Shown here: positions 8,490 through 17,408 of the stretch, in pieces
How positions within the stretch are numbered: the stretch's first letter is position 1
Layout of the letters: each line of letters begins with the position of its first letter
Source of the DNA: Pseudomonadota bacterium
GTDB lineage: Bacteria; Myxococcota_A; Polyangia; Polyangiales; Polyangiaceae
DNA length: 64,000 nt
Assembly (NCBI GenBank): GCA_023402175.1
Contig: JAEXCN010000327.1
Location: 1-64,000 of the forward strand
Direction: 5' to 3'
Notes under the pieces: generated by a model
Seen by the model: only the letters and a program-made list of their open reading frames with translations
What the model was told of the DNA's origin: nothing
Databases searched by the model: none
Program-made: the position numbers and the translations under genes

Positions 8490-9499
8490 GCGACGCCCTT
8501 CTTTCCGCCCGGGGACGAGACGGGTGCGCCGTCGACCTGCTCGACGGGGATCGGGCCCCGCGTGCTCGTGGGCATCGAGAGCAGCGAGGCCAGTTCCTCG
8601 GCGAGACGGGGCCCGTCGAGCCACACGTCGTGCACGACGCCGACCGGCACCGAGACCGCGCTCGTGATCCGCGCGAGCGCCACGCGTGCACGATCGATCC
8701 GCTCGAGCGTGCGCTCGCCGAGAGTCGGAGGCTGCTCCTCGAGCAGCGTGCGGACGAAGTCCTTCTCCTCTTCGCTGAATGGATCGAACGGCACGCGATT
8801 GACGATCACCTGGGCGAGCGGGATGTGATGCTCGCCGATCCCGCGGACGAGCTCGATCGCCTCGCTCACGGGCAACGTCTCCGGGAGCGTGACCACGACG
8901 GCGCCCGTCTGCGCCGGGTCGATGAGCAGCTCGAGCCCGTCCCTCACCGCCGCTGCGATCGGTCCCGTCGGGATGATGCGGAGGAGTGAAGCGGGGATCT
9001 GCGCGAGCGCGAGCGCGTGCCCCGTCGCGGGGAGGTCGACGATGATCATTTCGTGCTCCACCGAGCCGTCCTTGCGCTTCGCACGGACGAGATCGAGGAG
9101 GCGATAGAGGACGCCCATCTCCGGGAACGTCGGTGCGGCCGTGAGAAAGCGGCGAATCGCGGCGCTCTTCATCGCCGCGTCCGCGAGGATCTTCATCGGC
9201 AGCACGTCGCGCAGGAAGCGCTGATGACCGAGCGTCGGAGTGAGCGCTGCGATCCTGAGGTTCGGGGAGATTTCCTGCGGCTCCGCCGTGATTTTCGCGA
9301 CCCCGAGCGCGTCCGCGAGGGCCGACGTGGTCGCGTCCTCGTTTGCGATCTCGGTGATGAGGACCCGCTTTCCGTTCTGAGCGGCGAAGCGCGCCAGCGA
9401 TGACGCGACGGTCGTCTTGCCGACGCCTCCTTTGCCCGTGACGAGGACGGCGCGGAGCGGGAGCAGACTCTTCAACAGTTCGTCTCGTATCACGACCAC
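8486..9499 (-). CDS. ArsA/Get3-like ATPase, first of pair
   Basis: A 337-residue ATPase with a canonical deviant Walker A, TGKGGVGKTT (residues 21-30), in which the signature Lys is present, and a clear switch segment (MIIVDLPATGHAL). ArsA/Get3-family enzymes couple ATP hydrolysis to binding metals or membrane-protein clients, usually as dimers. It is translated immediately before the second ATPase (GTGA overlap), so a 1:1 complex is likely. It is divergent from a 47-aa zinc-ribbon ORF across only 41 bp, leaving very little promoter space. Calling it an arsenite pump subunit would be unjustified without arsB/arsR neighbours. Confidence 0.88.
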   Translation of the reverse strand: MVVIRDELLKSLLPLRAVLVTGKGGVGKTTVASSLARFAAQNGKRVLITEIANEDATTSALADALGVAKITAEPQEISPNLRIAALTPTLGHQRFLRDVLPMKILADAAMKSAAIRRFLTAAPTFPEMGVLYRLLDLVRAKRKDGSVEHEMIIVDLPATGHALALAQIPASLLRIIPTGPIAAAVRDGLELLIDPAQTGAVVVTLPETLPVSEAIELVRGIGEHHIPLAQVIVNRVPFDPFSEEEKDFVRTLLEEQPPTLGERTLERIDRARVALARITSAVSVPVGVVHDVWLDGPRLAEELASLLSMPTSTRGPIPVEQVDGAPVSSPGGKKGVA

Positions 9500-9540
9500 G
9501 CGGCCTTCGGGCCGACAACGAGCGGTGATAGGCTTCTGCC

Positions 9541-9684
9541 ATGCCGAAGGACGAGGAGGACATCGTCGAGGTGCGTTGCCCGGAGTGCCAGGCGAAGGTC
9601 CGCGTGCCGCGCGAGAAGGCCGAGCGTGAGTTCAAGGCGAAGTGCCCCAACGGGCACGAAGTTCCGCTCGTGAAGGCTCTCTAG
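9541..9684 (+). CDS. 47-aa zinc-ribbon mini-protein
   Basis: A short reading frame: MPKDEEDIVEVRCPECQAKV, then a basic linker, then CPNGH and VPLVKAL before TAG. The pattern CPEC-(about 20)-CPNGH is a compact treble-clef or zinc-ribbon-like metal site with three Cys and one His. The frame starts with a clean ATG 41 bp from the divergent ArsA-like gene. Its stop lies 5 nt before the GTG of the downstream MopE-like lipoprotein. Codon usage matches the neighbours (G/C third positions). Function is unknown; nucleic-acid or protein binding is a guess from the fold type. Confidence 0.72.
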   Translation: MPKDEEDIVEVRCPECQAKVRVPREKAEREFKAKCPNGHEVPLVKAL

Positions 9685-9689
9685 TCATC

Positions 9690-11867
9690 GTGGGTACAGA
9701 CGTGACGCGTGAAGGCTCGGGCGGGGCCGTGCGGGCCGTGGTCGCCGGCGGGATCGTGGCGCTCGCGGTCGTCGCGGCAGCGTCGCTCGCATCCGCCGGC
9801 TGCGGGTCGGACACGAAGGACTACTTCATCGTGCCGTACGACGCCGGCACCGATGGCGACGCGGCCGAAAAGGGTGATGCCGAGCCCGAGATCGATCCGA
9901 CGCTCGGAGGTCCGTGCACCGACGACGCGCAATGCGACGACCTGATCCCGTGCACGTTCGATCGGTGCGACCAGACGCTCTCGCGCTGCCGTAACGTCCC
10001 GGACGACACGCAGTGTGCCGACGCGGAGTACTGCAACGGAGCGGAGAAATGCGTCCTCCGCCAGGGCTGCATGCCCGGGCCGGTGGTCACGTGCCAGGAC
10101 GGCAACGTCTGCACGATCGACCGCTGCGTCGAGGAGACGAAGTCGTGCGAGCGACTCGAACGCGACGCCGACGGGGACGGCGATCCGGACGATCACTGCT
10201 CGCCGCATCACGACTGCGACGACACCGATCCGACGGTGAGCAGCCTGCACGTCGAGATCTGCGGCAACTTCAAGGACGACAACTGCAACGGGCAGATCGA
10301 CGAGCAGCCGTGCTCGTCACCTGCGAACGACGTATGTGCGACGGCGCTCGCCGTCACCGCGCCGGGCACGTTCCTCCTCAGTACGGTGGCCGCGAAGAAG
10401 GACTACTCACCGTCGTGCTCCGTCACGACCCCGGCAGCGGCACGCGACATCGTCCTCGCGATCACGGTGCCGGCGGGAGACGCAACGGACGTCCTCGTCC
10501 GCGCGAAGACGAGCGCGCCCGCGAACGAGGTCGCCGTTGCGATGTTCTCGACGTGCGGTCAGGCCGGCGCGGAGATCGATTGCAGGAACATCCCCTTCGC
10601 GTCGGACGCACGGACGATCGCGCGTAGCGTCGCGGGCGGGTCGACCGTCTACGCCATCGTCACTACGCAGAAGGAGTCGGCCGTCGACGTGACGGTCGAC
10701 ATGCTCGCTGCATCGACGAAGCCGAGCAACGAGTCGTGCGCCAAGCCTTCGCCCGTCGCCGTCGACACGCCGTTCACGGTCTCGCTCATCGACGCCGCGA
10801 AGGACCTCCCCTCCTCTTGTGAGAAGGCAAGGACCGGTGAGCTGACCTACTCGTTCACGCTCGATGAACCGCGCGACGTCCGCATCTTCGCGTCGACCTT
10901 GCTCGGCAGCGGCACGCCCGTCGTCAGCATGCGCGCTTCGACGTGCGACGACGAGCTGCGATGCCGTGTCGGCAGCACGCCCCCGGTCTTCGCGCGCAAC
11001 CTCCCCGCGGGCACGTACGTCTTCAGCGTGGCGGGCACGACGCAGATCGATGCGACCGTCGTCGTGAAGACCTACCCGCCCACGCCCGCGCCGCCGAACC
11101 AGACGTGCCCGACGGCGCCGGTCATCGCCCCGAATACGTCGATCCTGGTGAACCTCTCGAACCAAGAGGACGCGATCAGAAACGGCTGCTACGACGGCGC
11201 TCCGAACGCGGCGTACAAGCTCGATCTCACCGTGCCGAGCGACGTCCTTCTCGTCGCGCGCTTCCCGCAGGCCGAGATCGGGGCCGTCTCGTTGAACCGC
11301 CCGAGATGCGACTACGGAGATCTCCTCCAGTGCTCGCTCGGCGGGACACCGCAGCGCGCCTCGCGTCGGAACCTCGCCCCCGGGAGCTACCGCGCCGTAA
11401 TCGCCGACGAGAAGGGCCTCACCACGGAGCTGATGGCGCTCGTCCGTCCGACGGTTCCACCCGTGACCGTCACGTCGGATGGCTGCGCCAACGCGCAGAC
11501 GATCCCGGAGACGGGCGGCTTCTTCACCGGCGACACGACGAACGCGACCGCAGACTTCAACGCGGGCTGCGATGCGCCGGGGCAGCCGTTCGGAGGCGCG
11601 AAAGACCAGCTCATGCGGCTCGTCCTCACGCAGAAGCGGCGCGTCGTCTTCGACATGAGCGGGTCGATCAACACGACCCTCCTCAACATCCGCCGCGGTG
11701 ATCCCTGCCCCGGCGTCGAGGTGCCGGACGCGTGCAACGCCGGAACGACCCCGAGCCGGAGCTTCCTCGACAAGACGCTCGATGCCGGGACGTACTGGGT
11801 GCAAATCGATGGGTACGCCGGCGCCGAAGGCCCGTGGAACCTCGACGTCCGCGTGCTCCCGCCGTAG
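9690..11867 (+). CDS. MopE-like metal-binding lipoprotein
   Basis: About 725 residues if the GTG at 9690 is used; a GTG at 9702 is equally possible. A hydrophobic signal ends at a lipobox (SLASAGC), then an Asp/Gly/Ala linker. A Cys-rich block around residues 70-200 contains the calcium/copper-binding type motif seen in MopE-like proteins: DADGDGDPDD followed by DCDDTDPT and DDNCNGQIDE. The long C-terminal part is built of several about 110-residue beta-rich repeats, each with a Cys pair and the ending APGSY/LPAGTYVFSV, reminiscent of pre-peptidase C-terminal domains. This is probably a surface-exposed, metal-stabilised adhesin-like lipoprotein. Ligand and role are unknown. Confidence 0.8.
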   Translation: MGTDVTREGSGGAVRAVVAGGIVALAVVAAASLASAGCGSDTKDYFIVPYDAGTDGDAAEKGDAEPEIDPTLGGPCTDDAQCDDLIPCTFDRCDQTLSRCRNVPDDTQCADAEYCNGAEKCVLRQGCMPGPVVTCQDGNVCTIDRCVEETKSCERLERDADGDGDPDDHCSPHHDCDDTDPTVSSLHVEICGNFKDDNCNGQIDEQPCSSPANDVCATALAVTAPGTFLLSTVAAKKDYSPSCSVTTPAAARDIVLAITVPAGDATDVLVRAKTSAPANEVAVAMFSTCGQAGAEIDCRNIPFASDARTIARSVAGGSTVYAIVTTQKESAVDVTVDMLAASTKPSNESCAKPSPVAVDTPFTVSLIDAAKDLPSSCEKARTGELTYSFTLDEPRDVRIFASTLLGSGTPVVSMRASTCDDELRCRVGSTPPVFARNLPAGTYVFSVAGTTQIDATVVVKTYPPTPAPPNQTCPTAPVIAPNTSILVNLSNQEDAIRNGCYDGAPNAAYKLDLTVPSDVLLVARFPQAEIGAVSLNRPRCDYGDLLQCSLGGTPQRASRRNLAPGSYRAVIADEKGLTTELMALVRPTVPPVTVTSDGCANAQTIPETGGFFTGDTTNATADFNAGCDAPGQPFGGAKDQLMRLVLTQKRRVVFDMSGSINTTLLNIRRGDPCPGVEVPDACNAGTTPSRSFLDKTLDAGTYWVQIDGYAGAEGPWNLDVRVLPP

Positions 11868-11905
11868 ACGGGAATCGCGGACGCAGTGCATGCTACTCAT
11901 CGGGC

Positions 11906-12874
11906 ATGCGCGCTTCGAGCATCGTCGCTGGTCTGATTGCCATGTGCATCGGCGCGGCGTCGGCCGATGCACATGCGCAGCCGTCGCCGTCCGTGTCCGA
12001 GCAGATGCTCGCGCAGTCGCTCTTCGAAGAAGGGCGCCAGCTCATGGATCGCGGCAAGTACGCCGAGGCGTGCCCGAAGCTCGCCGAGAGCCAGCGGCTC
12101 GATCCGGGTGGAGGCACGCTCCTCAATCTGGCGATCTGCCACGAGAAGGAAGGGCGCCTCGGCACGGCGTACCTCGAGATGAAGAGCGCGCTTGCCCAGG
12201 CCGTGAAGGACGGCCGCAAGGACCGCGAGAAGATCGCGAACGAGCACATCGCGCCGCTCGGCTCGCGCGTCCCTCGCCTCGCCGTCCACGTCGTGCGCGA
12301 GGATCCCGGGCTCGACGTCCGAGTCGATGGGACCGTGCTCCGGAAGCCTGCGTGGGATCTGCTTACCGTCGTCGATCCCGGACAGCACGTCATCGATGCA
12401 TCCGCGCCGGGCAAGGCGCCGTTCCGTCAGTCGATCACGCTCGCAGAAGGCGAGCAGCGCACGTTGCAGATCCCCCCGCTCGACGTCGGCGATGGCGGAA
12501 GCCTTCCTCCACCCGAGCCCGCGAGCACCGCGACCGGAGCTATGACACCGGCAGCGGCGCGGCCCGCGGAGATGAGGACGAACCCGTGGTTCATCGCGTC
12601 CGCCGCGACCGGCGCGACCGGCTTCGTCGTGGCGATTCCCGCCGGATACATCTGGGGGATGATGGCGCTGCTCCGCCCCACGTGCCACGGCCTGAGCGAC
12701 TCGATCTTCTGCGCGTCCGACAGCGTGCGGAGCACGTGGCTCACGGTCGCGGCCGTCGGCCTCGGCGTCGGCGTCGTCGGGACGATCGGCGTCGTGGCGT
12801 TCCCGCGCAAGATCCAGGTAGCGCCGAACGCGACGTCGAACGGAGCAGGCGCCGTCGTCATCGGCCAGTTCTGA
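11906..12874 (+). CDS. Periplasmic TPR-like/PEGA-like protein with C-terminal TM segments
   Basis: A 322-residue protein with signal peptide MRASSIVAGLIAMCIGAASA. Next come TPR-like helices (SLFEEGRQLMDRGKYAEACP, then LNLAICHEKEGRLGTAYLEM; about 30-110), then a PEGA-like beta domain (about 125-190; GLDVRVDGTVLR ... VVDPGQHVIDASAPGKAP). A Pro/Ala linker and two C-terminal hydrophobic segments (about 228-300) follow. This architecture is widespread in Polyangia, where such proteins act as envelope scaffolds. The in-frame extension upstream to 11732 lies inside the MopE-like gene and is a shadow. The gene ends 26 bp from the convergent IgGFc-binding-like gene. Confidence 0.8.
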   Translation: MRASSIVAGLIAMCIGAASADAHAQPSPSVSEQMLAQSLFEEGRQLMDRGKYAEACPKLAESQRLDPGGGTLLNLAICHEKEGRLGTAYLEMKSALAQAVKDGRKDREKIANEHIAPLGSRVPRLAVHVVREDPGLDVRVDGTVLRKPAWDLLTVVDPGQHVIDASAPGKAPFRQSITLAEGEQRTLQIPPLDVGDGGSLPPPEPASTATGAMTPAAARPAEMRTNPWFIASAATGATGFVVAIPAGYIWGMMALLRPTCHGLSDSIFCASDSVRSTWLTVAAVGLGVGVVGTIGVVAFPRKIQVAPNATSNGAGAVVIGQF

Positions 12875-12900
12875 GCCGACCTGGCCGAACGGCATTACCG

Positions 12901-14793
12901 CTACTTCAGGACGAGCGGCGGCGGCTCGTAGATCTTCTTCACGAAGGCGCCACCCGCGAACGCGTACGCGTCGGCATCGCCGTAGCCGTACGCCATGATG
13001 TTGAAGCCGCCCGTCCCCGAGAGACGATGGACGCCGTCGGGCAGCGGGCAGCGGCGCGACTCGTAGTCCTTGCCGTCGACGACACCGGCGTTCGTGATGA
13101 TGCAGTCCGTCGGGTTGACGCCGTCGACCTTCACTTCGTTGCCCTTCTCGGTCGCGATGACGACCCAGTTCTCGCTCCAGCCCGGGGGCGAGAGGAACAC
13201 GTATTCGTTCCGCGCCTGCTCGACCGGCGAGAAGACGGTGAAGGAGGGATCACCCTTCTTCCTCGACCCGTTGACGTAGTCCTGAGCGACGAGGAATTGA
13301 GCGACGATGAGCGGCTCGGTCGCGATCACGGTGATGTCGCGATCGGTCCACGTATCGATGATCTCGCCCGGCTTGATCGTGAACTTGTCGAGCGGCGGCG
13401 GGAGCGTCGTCGTCACCTCGGCGGTCGCGGCTGCGCCGACGAACCGGATGACGTCCGGCTCCTTGTACTCGCCCGGCACGGAACGGATGGGGCTGCGCGT
13501 CACGACGAACTTCTTGCCGATCGCCTCGAGCGGAGCGAGTTGCTCCTCGAGGTGCTGCTTGCAGCAGCCCGAATTCTCACCCCAGTCGGGCGGCTTCGGG
13601 CCGTCCACCGTGCCGACGCCGGAGCTCTCCGTCCCGCTGAAGACGCCGATCGGCTTGTCGGACGTGACGATCGATCCGGTGAGGTCGGTGCAGTACGGCG
13701 GCTTGACGTGCGCCGGGCCCGAGCACTCTTGTATCGACGCGGCGTCGCTCTCGAGGTTGAGGACGTCGAACGGTCCGATCGTCATCTGGATCGTCCCGCC
13801 GATCGGCGTGGCAGCAATCGGCGGATTCCCCACGATCCTCCATGCCGGGCTCACGGTCACCGTCGTGCCCAGCTGCGTCCCGACGATCGTGATGTACGAA
13901 CGCTGGACGTAGTTCCCGAACGGACCGCCGAGCGGATACGGCAGGCCCGAGGCCCAGCCGACGACACGGTACTTCGTGCCGAAAACGGCCGTCGGCAACA
14001 GCAGCGACGCGTCCGACGAGTAGTTGTGGACCAGGTTGTTGAACTGGTAGGCGACGATCGGGTTGTCGCTCGTGATCCGGAACGCGCGCGACGACAGGCA
14101 CGTCCCCGGCGCCATCTTGTCGTCGGGCTGCTTGCCGCAATCCACCTCGCGCTGGGGCATGTCGACGGTGATGAGATCGCTCACGGCGATCGTGCCTTCG
14201 AAGATCGTCTTCAGCTGCAGCGGACCGCCGAGCACGGCGTCGTTCTGCTCGACCTTCACGTGCGCGGCGACCTGGCTCGCGTTCGAGAGGACGACGCCCC
14301 ACTTCGCGCTCGCGGGATTGGTGACGCCATCGGACTGATCGAGGTCGACGCTCCAGAACTCGCATCCGACGTTCGATTGCGAGGCTGCCGCCGCCTCGCA
14401 GCCGCTCACACAAGCGCCGTCCAGACACGCGTGTCCGCTCCTCGCGTCACACGTCGTGACGAGCTCGCCCGGCTTCCCCTTGTCGTCGCACTTGCGAACC
14501 TCGTCGCCGACGCAGGTGTCCTTGCCCGGGACGCAGTCACCGCAGCCCACGTTCGGGACGCAGACCTGCCCGAAGGCGCATTGCTGCTGCGTCTTCTTCC
14601 CACTGTCGTCGCACGCGGTGAACTCCGAGCCGTTGCACGAGCCGCACGCGAGCGGGCCCGCTGGACCGTTGCCCGCGGTTTCCGTGTGGAAGCCGTCGCG
14701 TTCCGACCCGCAAGCAGCGAGGAGGACCACGCCAGCTCCAATCGCGAACAGGCCGCCGGTCACGGTGCGAAGATCGATGCGAGGATGCTTCAT
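12901..14793 (-). CDS. Lipoprotein with IgGFc-binding-type domain
   Basis: A 630-residue protein: lipoprotein signal with Cys28 in VVLLAACGS, then a Cys-rich region (about 45-140, spacing such as CGSCNGSEFTACDDSG) resembling small disulfide modules. The large C-terminal part, about 440 residues, carries hallmarks of the IgGFc-binding N-terminal domain found in many myxobacterial and human FCGBP proteins, e.g. PIVAYQFNNLVHNYSSDASL and ITIVGTQLGTTVTVSP. These domains sit in adhesive or mucin-like secreted proteins. Binding to IgG itself is not implied here. The frame is open much further upstream, but only this ATG gives a signal peptide. It is downstream of and co-oriented with a small hypothetical gene (14934-15395). 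Confidence 0.83.
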   Translation of the reverse strand: MKHPRIDLRTVTGGLFAIGAGVVLLAACGSERDGFHTETAGNGPAGPLACGSCNGSEFTACDDSGKKTQQQCAFGQVCVPNVGCGDCVPGKDTCVGDEVRKCDDKGKPGELVTTCDARSGHACLDGACVSGCEAAAASQSNVGCEFWSVDLDQSDGVTNPASAKWGVVLSNASQVAAHVKVEQNDAVLGGPLQLKTIFEGTIAVSDLITVDMPQREVDCGKQPDDKMAPGTCLSSRAFRITSDNPIVAYQFNNLVHNYSSDASLLLPTAVFGTKYRVVGWASGLPYPLGGPFGNYVQRSYITIVGTQLGTTVTVSPAWRIVGNPPIAATPIGGTIQMTIGPFDVLNLESDAASIQECSGPAHVKPPYCTDLTGSIVTSDKPIGVFSGTESSGVGTVDGPKPPDWGENSGCCKQHLEEQLAPLEAIGKKFVVTRSPIRSVPGEYKEPDVIRFVGAAATAEVTTTLPPPLDKFTIKPGEIIDTWTDRDITVIATEPLIVAQFLVAQDYVNGSRKKGDPSFTVFSPVEQARNEYVFLSPPGWSENWVVIATEKGNEVKVDGVNPTDCIITNAGVVDGKDYESRRCPLPDGVHRLSGTGGFNIMAYGYGDADAYAFAGGAFVKKIYEPPPLVLK

Positions 14794-14933
14794 TGCGGCG
14801 AGGAAGGTGCCGCTCGGTGCCCTCGACCGTCCAGTCACGCGCGCAGCGCAGAACCAAATTTCATTTTCGCTTTCTGCGTCTTTCATCGCACACGAATGCG
14901 CAGCACGCTGCGGCACATCGATCGACGCGAGCT

Positions 14934-15395
14934 TCAGACCGCGACGGCGTGCTCTCGATTCAACGGTCGTCCGGTCACTTCGACGACGATCGATGCAGGC
15001 AGGTGGCGCTGGATCGCTTCGCGAGCGACCGTGGCGTGGTGTGCGTCGACGGGATCGACGAAGTGGACGCGGATGATGAACGGCGCGACGACCCCCACGA
15101 TCGCATAAGGCAGCTCCTCGCGCGTGACAGCTTCCCAGACGATGTCCACGAGCTGCTGCGTGGGATTCGGAGGCGGCGCGAGCCGTCGTTTCGCCCATCG
15201 ATGCGCTCGCCGACGGAGCTCGATGCTCGGCGCTCGCCATGGCTCCGGGAGGTCGTCGTCGCTCCCGAGCGCTCCGACGTCGCCGCTCAGGATGCCTGCT
15301 TCGAGGAGGACGTCGACGAGCACGTCGAGCGCGTCCGAGGCATCGAGCGCCGGAGTGGAAAGCGCTCGCAGCGCGAGATCGTCGGCAGCGCCCAT
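14934..15395 (-). CDS. Small conserved-looking hypothetical protein
   Basis: A 153-residue soluble protein rich in charged residues and Ala. Its C-terminal half has alternating beta strands and helices (YAIVGVVAPFIIRVHFVDPV ... SIVVEVTGRPLN). There is no signal peptide, Cys cluster or recognised catalytic motif. The reading frame has strong G/C at third codon positions and lacks overlapping alternatives of comparable quality, so I accept it as a gene. No clear Shine-Dalgarno precedes the ATG, and a downstream start cannot be excluded. It lies 140 nt upstream of the IgGFc-binding-like lipoprotein on the same strand. Confidence 0.58.
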   Translation of the reverse strand: MGAADDLALRALSTPALDASDALDVLVDVLLEAGILSGDVGALGSDDDLPEPWRAPSIELRRRAHRWAKRRLAPPPNPTQQLVDIVWEAVTREELPYAIVGVVAPFIIRVHFVDPVDAHHATVAREAIQRHLPASIVVEVTGRPLNREHAVAV

Positions 15396-15476
15396 GCACG
15401 GGATTGTGACTCATCGGGACGATCGCGTCATGTCACGCGCTCGTCGTCGCGGCGATCGCGCCGAAGGAGCCACGCG

Positions 15477-16679
15477 TCAGCTCGCGTGCGACTGTCCGCT
15501 CGCGTGCGTCGTGTGCCGCTCGAGCCAGGCGCGACGACTCCGTCGCCTCGCTCGATCGAGGAGCTCGTCGATCGCCGGCGACGTCCGGCGCAAGCTCTCG
15601 GCCATGAAGACGAAGGGCATCTGCGCGATCGGATGAAGCGCCCAGAGGCCTGCGCTCGGCAGCTCGTTCTTCTTGTAGATCCACGGAGGCAGGAAGAACC
15701 GCGTGTAGCCGAGATGGACGCCATGCGACAGCCGCGCGCGAAGCCGCTCGGACAGCGGAGCTCGCGGATCGGGCGCGAACGCATTCGCGTACGACTGGCA
15801 GAGCAATTGGCCGTCTTTCCCCGCGAGATCTGCGCCGCGCGAGAGCGCCACGAACGCGAGGCGCACCGCCTCTTCCGGCGAGCTCGGGTACCAGCGCGGC
15901 TTCACACCGACGATGTGGCCCACCCAGCGCCAGAAATGGAGCAGCGCCTGGATGTCTTCGCGTGACGTCCGGAAACCCATCGCGTGCATCGCGAGGCCCG
16001 GCGCGATGCTGCCGCCCATGAGCGTGAAGAGCGAGTCCGCCTGGCTGATCGGGATCCCCCACGCGGCGCGATCCCACGCGGGATGCGAGAGCAGTCGACG
16101 GCGGACCAGCGCGTGACCGAGACGGACGTGGAGCGTCGTCACCCAACCCGGCGCGCCCCGCGCGAGGCCGTTCGGCTCGGAGACCTCGATCCAGAAGGCG
16201 ACGGTCTCGAGGAAGCGGCGCTTCGCCGAGCTCCCGACGTACCCGCCGGCAAGGGCGAGCGGCTTCGCCACCGAGCTCTCGCCATACCCCGCGAGCGTGA
16301 TCGCCCCGGCGAAGCGGAAGACGTGGGCGCCGTAGCGGCGGAAGACCTTCGCCCCGCGCTCGACCATCTCGAGGTCGAGCCACTCGGGCGGCCGCTCGAT
16401 GTCCTCGAAGAGCGCGCGGAGGGACGGAGGCGCCTCGGGCACGCTCGCGATGCCGTCGCGCGCGGCGCGCTGGAACATCGCACGCGCCTCTTTGGCGGAC
16501 GGGACCGCGTCGAGGAAAGCGTCCGCGAGAGGATCGCCGTCTTCGTACATCGCGGCGATCGCATCGATGACGTCGCGGGGCGGAGCGGGATCGAAGCCCA
16601 CGACCTTGCCCGCTGCACGGACGACCCGCGACCATCCACGGCCTTCGTTCTCCCAGTACCGGAACTCGCTCGGCGGCAT
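15477..16679 (-). CDS. MpaB/DUF2236-family oxygenase-like protein
   Basis: A 400-residue protein of the MpaB/DUF2236 superfamily, which includes latex-clearing protein (Lcp) and fungal MpaB and is heme-linked or oxygenase-like. Supporting segments include the N-terminal 'PPEWLDLEMVERGAKVFRRY', the helical core with WVTTLHVRLGHALVRRRLL (invariant RxxHxxVR-like surface) and GVHLGYTRFFLPPWIY near the C-terminus. The start at 16679 is supported by CCGGGAG about 5 nt upstream. The much longer open frame upstream is antisense to asnS and rejected. It is divergent from the thioesterase gene across 130 nt. The true substrate is unknown. Confidence 0.8.
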   Translation of the reverse strand: MPPSEFRYWENEGRGWSRVVRAAGKVVGFDPAPPRDVIDAIAAMYEDGDPLADAFLDAVPSAKEARAMFQRAARDGIASVPEAPPSLRALFEDIERPPEWLDLEMVERGAKVFRRYGAHVFRFAGAITLAGYGESSVAKPLALAGGYVGSSAKRRFLETVAFWIEVSEPNGLARGAPGWVTTLHVRLGHALVRRRLLSHPAWDRAAWGIPISQADSLFTLMGGSIAPGLAMHAMGFRTSREDIQALLHFWRWVGHIVGVKPRWYPSSPEEAVRLAFVALSRGADLAGKDGQLLCQSYANAFAPDPRAPLSERLRARLSHGVHLGYTRFFLPPWIYKKNELPSAGLWALHPIAQMPFVFMAESLRRTSPAIDELLDRARRRSRRAWLERHTTHASGQSHAS

Positions 16680-16809
16680 CGACTCCCGGCGAGGATGCGC
16701 CGGAACTCGCGTGGTCGCAAGCTGGCCAGCGCCGTCCACTTTCGGCTGTCCGTCATTCGTTTCACCGAGCGCACCATGCGGCCGCTGGCGATGTACTAGC
16801 CTCCCGCGC

Positions 16810-17307
16810 ATGACCGCAGCTTCCGGACAGAGTCCTGCGCACCACCTCGCGCCCCGCCCCCAGAAGGCAAGCATCACCGAGATGACAGAGTACGTCCTGC
16901 CGCAGCACACGAACGCCCTCGGAGGCGTCTTCGGCGGCCAGATCATGGCGTGGATGGACCTCTGCGGTGCGATCTGCGCGCAGCGCCACTCGGGGTTCCA
17001 GGTCGTGACGGCGTTCGTCGACGATCTGAAGTTCGAGCAGCCCGTGCGTGCCGGCGAGGTCGTCTGCCTCGAAGCGCGCGTGACCGCGACGTTCCGCACG
17101 TCGATGGAGATCGAGGTCGTCGTCGAAGGCGAAGACGCGACGACCGGCCGCCGATGGCCCTGCGTCGACGCGCGCCTCACGTTCGTCGCGATCGACAGCT
17201 CGCGGAGGCCAACCCCCGTCCCTGCCCTCCTCCTCGACACCGCCGAGGTGAAGGCGTCGCAGGCGGCCGGCGAGGCCCGTCGCGGCGCTCGGCTGGCGGC
17301 CCGCTGA
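16810..17307 (+). CDS. Acyl-CoA thioesterase (hotdog fold, YciA/BACH type)
   Basis: A 165-residue single-hotdog enzyme that hydrolyses acyl-CoA to free fatty acid and CoA. The YciA/BACH-type core is visible: MTEYVLPQHTNALGGVFGGQ with the usual Asn and GG-Q, IMAWMDLCGAICA (helix with the Asp), and a hotdog strand order ending VDARLTFVAID. The C-terminal 40 residues are Ala/Arg-rich. The in-frame region upstream of 16810 lies antisense to the DUF2236 gene and is not coding. It is followed after about 100 nt by asnS on the same strand, but there is no obvious functional link. Chain-length preference is not predictable. Confidence 0.87.
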   Translation: MTAASGQSPAHHLAPRPQKASITEMTEYVLPQHTNALGGVFGGQIMAWMDLCGAICAQRHSGFQVVTAFVDDLKFEQPVRAGEVVCLEARVTATFRTSMEIEVVVEGEDATTGRRWPCVDARLTFVAIDSSRRPTPVPALLLDTAEVKASQAAGEARRGARLAAR

Positions 17308-17408
17308 CCGCATCTACCACCGGGCGAAGAGCCACCTCTGCCGGAGCGCCGCGGGTCGCCAAGGGCTCGCTTCTCCGCGGGAAAGTCTCGTGGTACGGAA
17401 AGCGCGAC

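Noticed and set aside
8486..9499. Arsenic resistance operon
   Set aside because: No arsB, arsC or arsR neighbours; only the ATPase family is recognisable.
11698..15108. A 1136-residue rightward open frame
   Set aside because: Overlaps the PEGA-like gene out of frame and the IgGFc-binding-like gene antisense; no signature.
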